Origin: Allomyces macrogynus ATCC 38327
Taxonomy: Eukaryota; Blastocladiomycota; Blastocladiomycetes; Blastocladiales; Blastocladiaceae
Length of the DNA stretch: 11,437 nucleotides
Direction of reading: 5' to 3'
Assembly (NCBI GenBank): GCA_000151295.1
Contig: GG745356.1
Location: 281,820 to 293,256, forward strand
Position 1 is the first letter of the stretch. Each line of letters starts with the position of its first letter. Below the pieces are notes generated by a model that saw nothing but the letters and a program-made list of their open reading frames with translations, ran no database searches and had not been told where the DNA came from. The position numbers were made by a program, and so were the translations under genes. This document shows positions 7,464 to 11,437 of the stretch, piece by piece.

Positions 7464-8420
7464 CTAGACATGCGGTGGATGCTATCAAGACGCTTCTCAA
7501 TTTTTGGCCCTTCATCCCGTACTCCCCACTCAGCCACTGCAGCTTTTACTACCAGCAGCAAAAGTACGTGGTCCAGAACTACTCTCCATTAAATATCCAT
7601 CCAAATCGGTTCAGTGGTTGCTGAGAACTGGCCACCGCCGAACCTCCATCTATGCCGCCTGGCCCTACCGCGGAGAGGTGTAGAATCGATGTGTGCCATT
7701 GATAGGATTCGAATGCACTTTGTCTAGAGAGCATCAGAGGTGAGTTGAGTGAAGAGAGAAATCTGGCGGTCGCACTCGATCGACGTGGTGTAACGTTCGG
7801 GTTCAGGCAAAACTAGAGGTTATCATCCGCCATCATCTGCCATTGGTCCTGAAGTGGTGCAAAGCGGGCTGCGGAGCCCTTTGGTCGAAAGGCGACTGCA
7901 GACCGCGACGGGCGCGGGCTGCTCTGTCTTTATAGACAAAACGAAACAACGAGAAGCAACACCCAACACGACTCACCGCGACGCGAACCAGGCCGCGCGC
8001 TAAGGACCGCACGCAGCAGATGCGACCAGGATGCAACGCTGTGACCAGTACGCATCGTCGCGTTGCTCACATGGACCGACGACGGTGGTTCCGACTCGGT
8101 CGCGGACGGCGCAGTAGCAACCCCAACTCGGTCGTCATGGATGCGGGAGCGAGCGCGAGGGGACCCGCTCACCCGCGTACGTCCGAGTTGGCGGAAATGG
8201 ATACGCTCCCGCATCAGGTCCTGTCGGGAAAATAATTCTGCGATCCGTATTCGAAAACGAGAATGATTCGGCAAGAGACAACCCATGTTACCAAACAGGC
8301 ATCACGACTGAAGCAAACCCAAGGCCATGATTTTTTGTCCTCTAAAAGCAACATCACTCCCACAGCACCACCGGCCCACCCCTGATGAACCCGTCCAACT
8401 TCGTCGTCGCAATCAGCCCA
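7464..8420. other. Gene-free stretch between the CABLES-like relic and the intact CABLES-like gene
   Basis: Nearly 1 kb without a convincing gene. The left part (7464-7567) may be relic intron 1 of the decayed copy. Open frames in 7830-8290 on both strands lack recognisable features. The region holds paired inverted repeats at 8123-8215, described separately. The right end is the 3' flank of the intact CABLES-like gene. I looked for a tRNA near the TTCGAAT at about 7710 and found no cloverleaf. Confidence 0.5.
8123..8215. repeat. Two interleaved perfect inverted repeats (9 bp and 12 bp)
   Basis: CCAACTCGG at 8123-8131 is the exact reverse complement of CCGAGTTGG at 8183-8191. GATGCGGGAGCG at 8140-8151 is the exact reverse complement of CGCTCCCGCATC at 8204-8215. 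The order is A-B-A'-B', so as RNA the two stems could form only one at a time or as a pseudoknot. The loops are rich in G and C. The repeats lie outside recognised genes. Confidence 0.75.
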
Positions 8421-10405
8421 CTATCGTGCGAGGAAGAACTGCGTCTCGCCGAGATACTCTTGCACGTCATTATACTCTACCGTCGTCCGATCCATGCATT
8501 TGTCAGTTCACTTCGTTACCCAAACCGGTTATCCGAAATACAGAGAGGCATACCGAGCGTCGCAAAGATGCGCTCAAAGTGTGGGATAAACTCGGCGGGG
8601 GCCAGGTAGAGATTGAACTCAAGCTGCGCAAACGTCTGGAACTCGTGCTCGCGAATGGCTTTGGCCGAGACGCCGAGTTCCTTGGCGAGAGTGTCCAGCA
8701 AGGGGCCAAATTTAAAGCCTTTCGGTTCGTTGACCTTGGTCGCGAGCAGCAGGCAGATGGCGCCGATCAGGCGGCGATTCGGTTTTTGGACGATGCGCTG
8801 TAGGTGGGTGTGAGGAAAAGGTGAGAACGGGTGCGAGCGTGACTGCGTGATGGGGTGAAGGAAGCGCGGACATTGAGCACGAGTTTCTCAAAGTAGACAA
8901 AGGCCTTGGCCACGCTCGAGATTTCCAGGTCCTAGCAAATTCATGTCAATCCTCGACCGCAAACAACTTGCGAATAACGGGAGAAAACGTACGTGAATCT
9001 GGGCGACCTTGATCAACCGCCGCTTCAGATTGCGAATCTGTGACAACGTCAAGGACGGATCCACATCCGGATGCGTCGCGCGGAACCGCGCATTCAAGTC
9101 CTGCTTCACGTCCTCCGGGCGCGTATACTGCAAGATCGAGCCGAGCATGCCCGGCAGCGCCATGACCGTCTTGTGCCGGCCCGTCGTCAATGCCGGATCG
9201 TCGAGGTAGTTCGGGTCGTAACCGGACGTGTGCGCCTCCGGGTGGTGGTGGTGCAACAGGTCGGCGCCGGCCGAGACCAGGTCCACGGAATCGTCGTCGC
9301 CGAGATGGTGCGACGAGGTCGGGGCGCGGGTAGGGGAGGCGCAAGGGGAGTGCTCAACGGCGTCCGAGTGGCTGCGCGGACGCCGCGCGAGCCATCCAGT
9401 GCGTGGTGAATCGCCATCGTCGTCTGAGTCGTCCCACTCGTCGCGCACGGGGGCAGAGTGCGGGGCCGGCCGCGTGCTTGCCGCGGGGGACGCGGGCGCG
9501 CACAGTGCGCCGGTCGGCAGCAGCAGGTGCGCGTACGACTCGGCGTTACTCGCGCGCCCACGACGGCGCAGTGCTGGGCGCGACTCGTGTTTCGTCACCG
9601 TCGCGGTCGCAGGACTATCGTTGGCGCGGTACGGGAACAAAGTCGACCGCCCGAGAGGCGGCCCGTTGGCGAGAACCCACTGCGACCGTTTCGGCTGGTC
9701 CGCCGCGTGCGCGAGCGCATACTGTGCACGGATCGCCGCAGGACTCGCGGCGGCGGTACTCGAGGGCGTCGGGACCGAATCGTTGGAGCTTGAACTCGTC
9801 GAAGCGTCATCGTCATGGAACTGCGGAAGGGATTGCGTGGAGAGCGCCGGCAGAGCGGGTACGGGACGCAGCGGCGTGTGCGCGTCCGGTATTCGAAAAC
9901 CGTCGTCGTCCGGACGCGGCCACGGTATGGACGGCGCCGGGAGCGGGGGTGGGTGCGCGGGGTGCAGCGGGATGTGCAGCAAGAACGAAAGGGCCGCCTC
10001 GTGTCGCGGCGACAGCGGCGGTTGCGGCTTCGCGGGAGTGATGCGATGTTGGGTCGCTGCGGACACGGTCGGCGCCAATGTGGGCGTTGCCACGGGCGCC
10101 TCGGCAATTTGGTTGAGCTTGACGGCGGCATTGAGCGGGACGGGCAGGGACGGGCCAACGACGGATGCGGCAGATGATGAAGCTGCAGACGACGATTCGC
10201 TCGTGGATGCGACCGACGCGGGCGCTGTGTGTTTGGGTGCGGCGGAAGCGACTTGCGACGAGTGTCGCTTGGCAGCACGGCGCGCCGACGAGGCCGTCAG
10301 CGAAATGCCCGAAAGGAAGGCGAGCGCGGCAGCCGAAGTGGCGGGCGAACGCGGCGGCAAGCTGGTGGAGACGGGTGCGGGCACGGGGCTGAGCTGGCAG
10401 GGCAT
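8421..10405 (-). CDS. CABLES-like protein: disordered N-terminal half plus C-terminal cyclin fold (four exons)
   Basis: Homologue of animal CABLES proteins, cyclin-box proteins that link Cdks to other kinases. Exons are 8993-10405, 8872-8931, 8554-8797 and 8421-8476 (TAG). Introns are 61 nt (GTACGT to CTAG), 74 nt (GTCCGC to ACAG) and 77 nt (GTATGC to GTAG). The 590-residue product starts at ATG 10405. The frame stays open upstream without an ATG, so a longer N-terminus from another exon is possible. Residues 27-36 (ALAFLSGISL) match the short N-terminal CABLES motif. Residues ~50-390 are Ala/Pro/Ser-rich and probably disordered. Residues 396-471 begin YDPNYLDDPALTTGRHKT and include LTLSQIRNLKRRL, the conserved CABLES block before the cyclin fold. 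Residues 472-573 are the cyclin box, with VYFEKLVL, RRLIGAICLLLATK and EFNLYLAPAEFIPHFERI. The last exon supplies YNDVQEYLGETQFF. The function in this organism is inferred. Confidence 0.88.
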
Positions 10406-10844
10406 GGGGGAGTAACTGGCACCGTCGGCGGACGGGCCATGTTGGCGGCAGTCGAGACGGCGGCGGCAACAGGCATGGCGCGGAGCGCGGCCGCAGCACA
10501 CGCAGTGCAAATGCAGCGAGTGCCGGGGGCGGCGTGAGCGTGGTGGTGGCGGAAATCGTCGTCAAAGAGCGGCGGCGTGTCAGCGCCGTTGGCAGCGGTG
10601 CTGCTGGCGTGTGTTGGCGACCGTGAGGTGAGCTAGGGCACTCCCTCAGACACGCGGCTGGCGTGACCAGGTCCGGCTGGGGGGCGGACCTTCGAACCTT
10701 CGCCTCCCCCGCACATCAACTCACACAAGATCGTATCTCGTCGCCAGCGGCCACTTCCTCACGTCTTGTCGACGACATTCACAGCGCCGATCAGCGCAAC
10801 GATCCAACCACCACGACGAGCTGCAGCAACAGGATCTGGACGCC
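10406..10844. promoter_or_regulatory. Divergent promoter region between CABLES-like gene and uridine kinase
   Basis: The two genes are transcribed away from each other, so these ~440 bp hold both promoters and 5' leaders. The sequence is GC-rich. I see no clear TATA box and no strong repeat. The frame leading into the uridine kinase ATG is open back to a TGA at 10629-10631 but contains no earlier ATG, which supports the start at 10845. Confidence 0.5.
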
Positions 10845-11437
10845 ATGAACTTCCCGTTTATTATCGGCGTGGCCGGCGGCAGCGCGAGTGGCAAGGTGCT
10901 CAACACAACAACACTCCAGCATTATGATATCAACAGCGATCCGACAAACTGCTCGTCGTGCACACCAACGCTAACGAAAAATCGCTCGCGTACCCGTGTC
11001 CGCGGTGCGATCCTCGATCTCCAGAAAGAAGTGTGTGCCTACATCACCGAGTCGCTCAGCGAAAAGCACCCGAGGCTCCACCGCCGCATGGCCACCGTCT
11101 CGCTGTCCGATTTCTACCGGCCCTTGACGGCCGATGAGGTCGAGCTTGCCAATGGTATTTTGGATCTGGGCCGTGTGCGCAAGATGGAGCAGGTGCTGAC
11201 ATAAATAACCTCCGGTTCATGATTCGCAGAGGGCAACTTCAACTTTGACCATCCTGGTGCGGTCATTGTTCTCTTGCGCTTAATGAAGTCGATCAGCCGT
11301 GATCTGACGCTTCTTCTCCACCCGACACCGCAGACGCGTTCGACTGGAAACTCCTCGAAGCCTTTCTCAATGACGTGGTCGCGCACCGCCAGACCCAGGT
11401 GCCGAAATTTGACCTTGTCGAGCGCAAGCGGTTCGTA
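10845..11437 (+). CDS. Uridine kinase (uridine/cytidine kinase family), 5' part, partial at window end
   Basis: P-loop kinase of pyrimidine salvage that phosphorylates uridine, and usually cytidine, to the monophosphate. Exons are 10845-10895, 11025-11154, 11230-11256 (27-nt microexon) and 11334 to beyond the window. Introns are 129 nt (GTGCTC to CCAG, with a GCTAACG branch-like site), 75 nt (GTATTT to GCAG) and 77 nt (GTGCGG to GCAG, CTGAC). The joined protein starts MNFPFIIGVAGGSASGK (Walker A, residues 11-17), then KEVCAYITESLSEKH, VSLSDFYRPLTADEVELAN, and EGNFNFDHPDAFDW across the second and third junctions, the family's nucleoside-binding block, then VPKFDLVERKRF. As spliced, Walker A lysine is followed by Lys-Glu, where the family has Ser/Thr. 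Intron 1 is a multiple of three and contains no stop, so its retention would insert 43 residues. The remaining catalytic half lies beyond the window. Confidence 0.88.

Noticed and set aside
7680..7760. tRNA suggested by a TTCGAAT T-loop-like string
   Set aside because: The flanking bases do not pair into a T stem on either strand and no anticodon or acceptor stem can be drawn.
9228..10415. 395-codon open frame on the plus strand
   Set aside because: It is antisense to exon 1 of the CABLES-like gene, which has recognisable motifs; the long frame is a product of high GC and shows no known domain.
1..11437. CRISPR arrays, bacterial operons or phage-type systems
   Set aside because: No regularly spaced repeats and no prokaryotic genes; spliceosomal introns and eukaryotic families run throughout.

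Overview
The window is nuclear DNA of a GC-rich, compact eukaryote. The genes carry short spliceosomal introns, mostly 61-77 nt, with GT-AG ends and a repeated CTGAC/CTAAC/CTCAC branch-site motif near the acceptor. The encoded proteins are eukaryotic: a DGAT2-type acyltransferase, the SF3b subunit PHF5A/Rds3, Sec61 gamma, a CABLES-like cyclin-fold protein and a uridine kinase. Gene size, intron size and this combination suggest a fungus, possibly an early-diverging zoosporic one, but the lineage is an inference from gene content only.

Layout, left to right: the 3' end of a DGAT2-like gene (1-385, +); an intact two-exon PHF5A/RDS3 gene (1028-1430, -); a second, dead PHF5A copy in tandem (2095-2504, -); short coding-looking segments of unknown identity (about 2823-3068, +); a two-exon gene for a PH-like-domain protein with a long low-complexity tail (3091-4319, +); a three-exon Sec61 gamma gene (4708-5334, +); about 1.9 kb of visibly lower-GC DNA holding coding-like fragments on the minus strand in shifting frames (about 5362-7200); a short relic of two exons of the CABLES-like gene (7249-7463, -); a gene-free stretch with interleaved inverted repeats (7464-8420); the intact four-exon CABLES-like gene (8421-10405, -); a divergent promoter region; and the 5' part of a uridine kinase gene (10845 to the window end, +).

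The genes are housekeeping genes of unrelated pathways: triacylglycerol synthesis, splicing, protein translocation, cell-cycle or Cdk-linked regulation, and pyrimidine salvage. Nothing suggests an operon-like system. The notable biology is gene death beside living copies. Two different genes each have a decayed tandem copy within 11 kb, and the PHF5A copy has lost its reading frame, its splice acceptor and its stop codon while most of its protein sequence is still conserved. I did not find a convincing novel molecular system.
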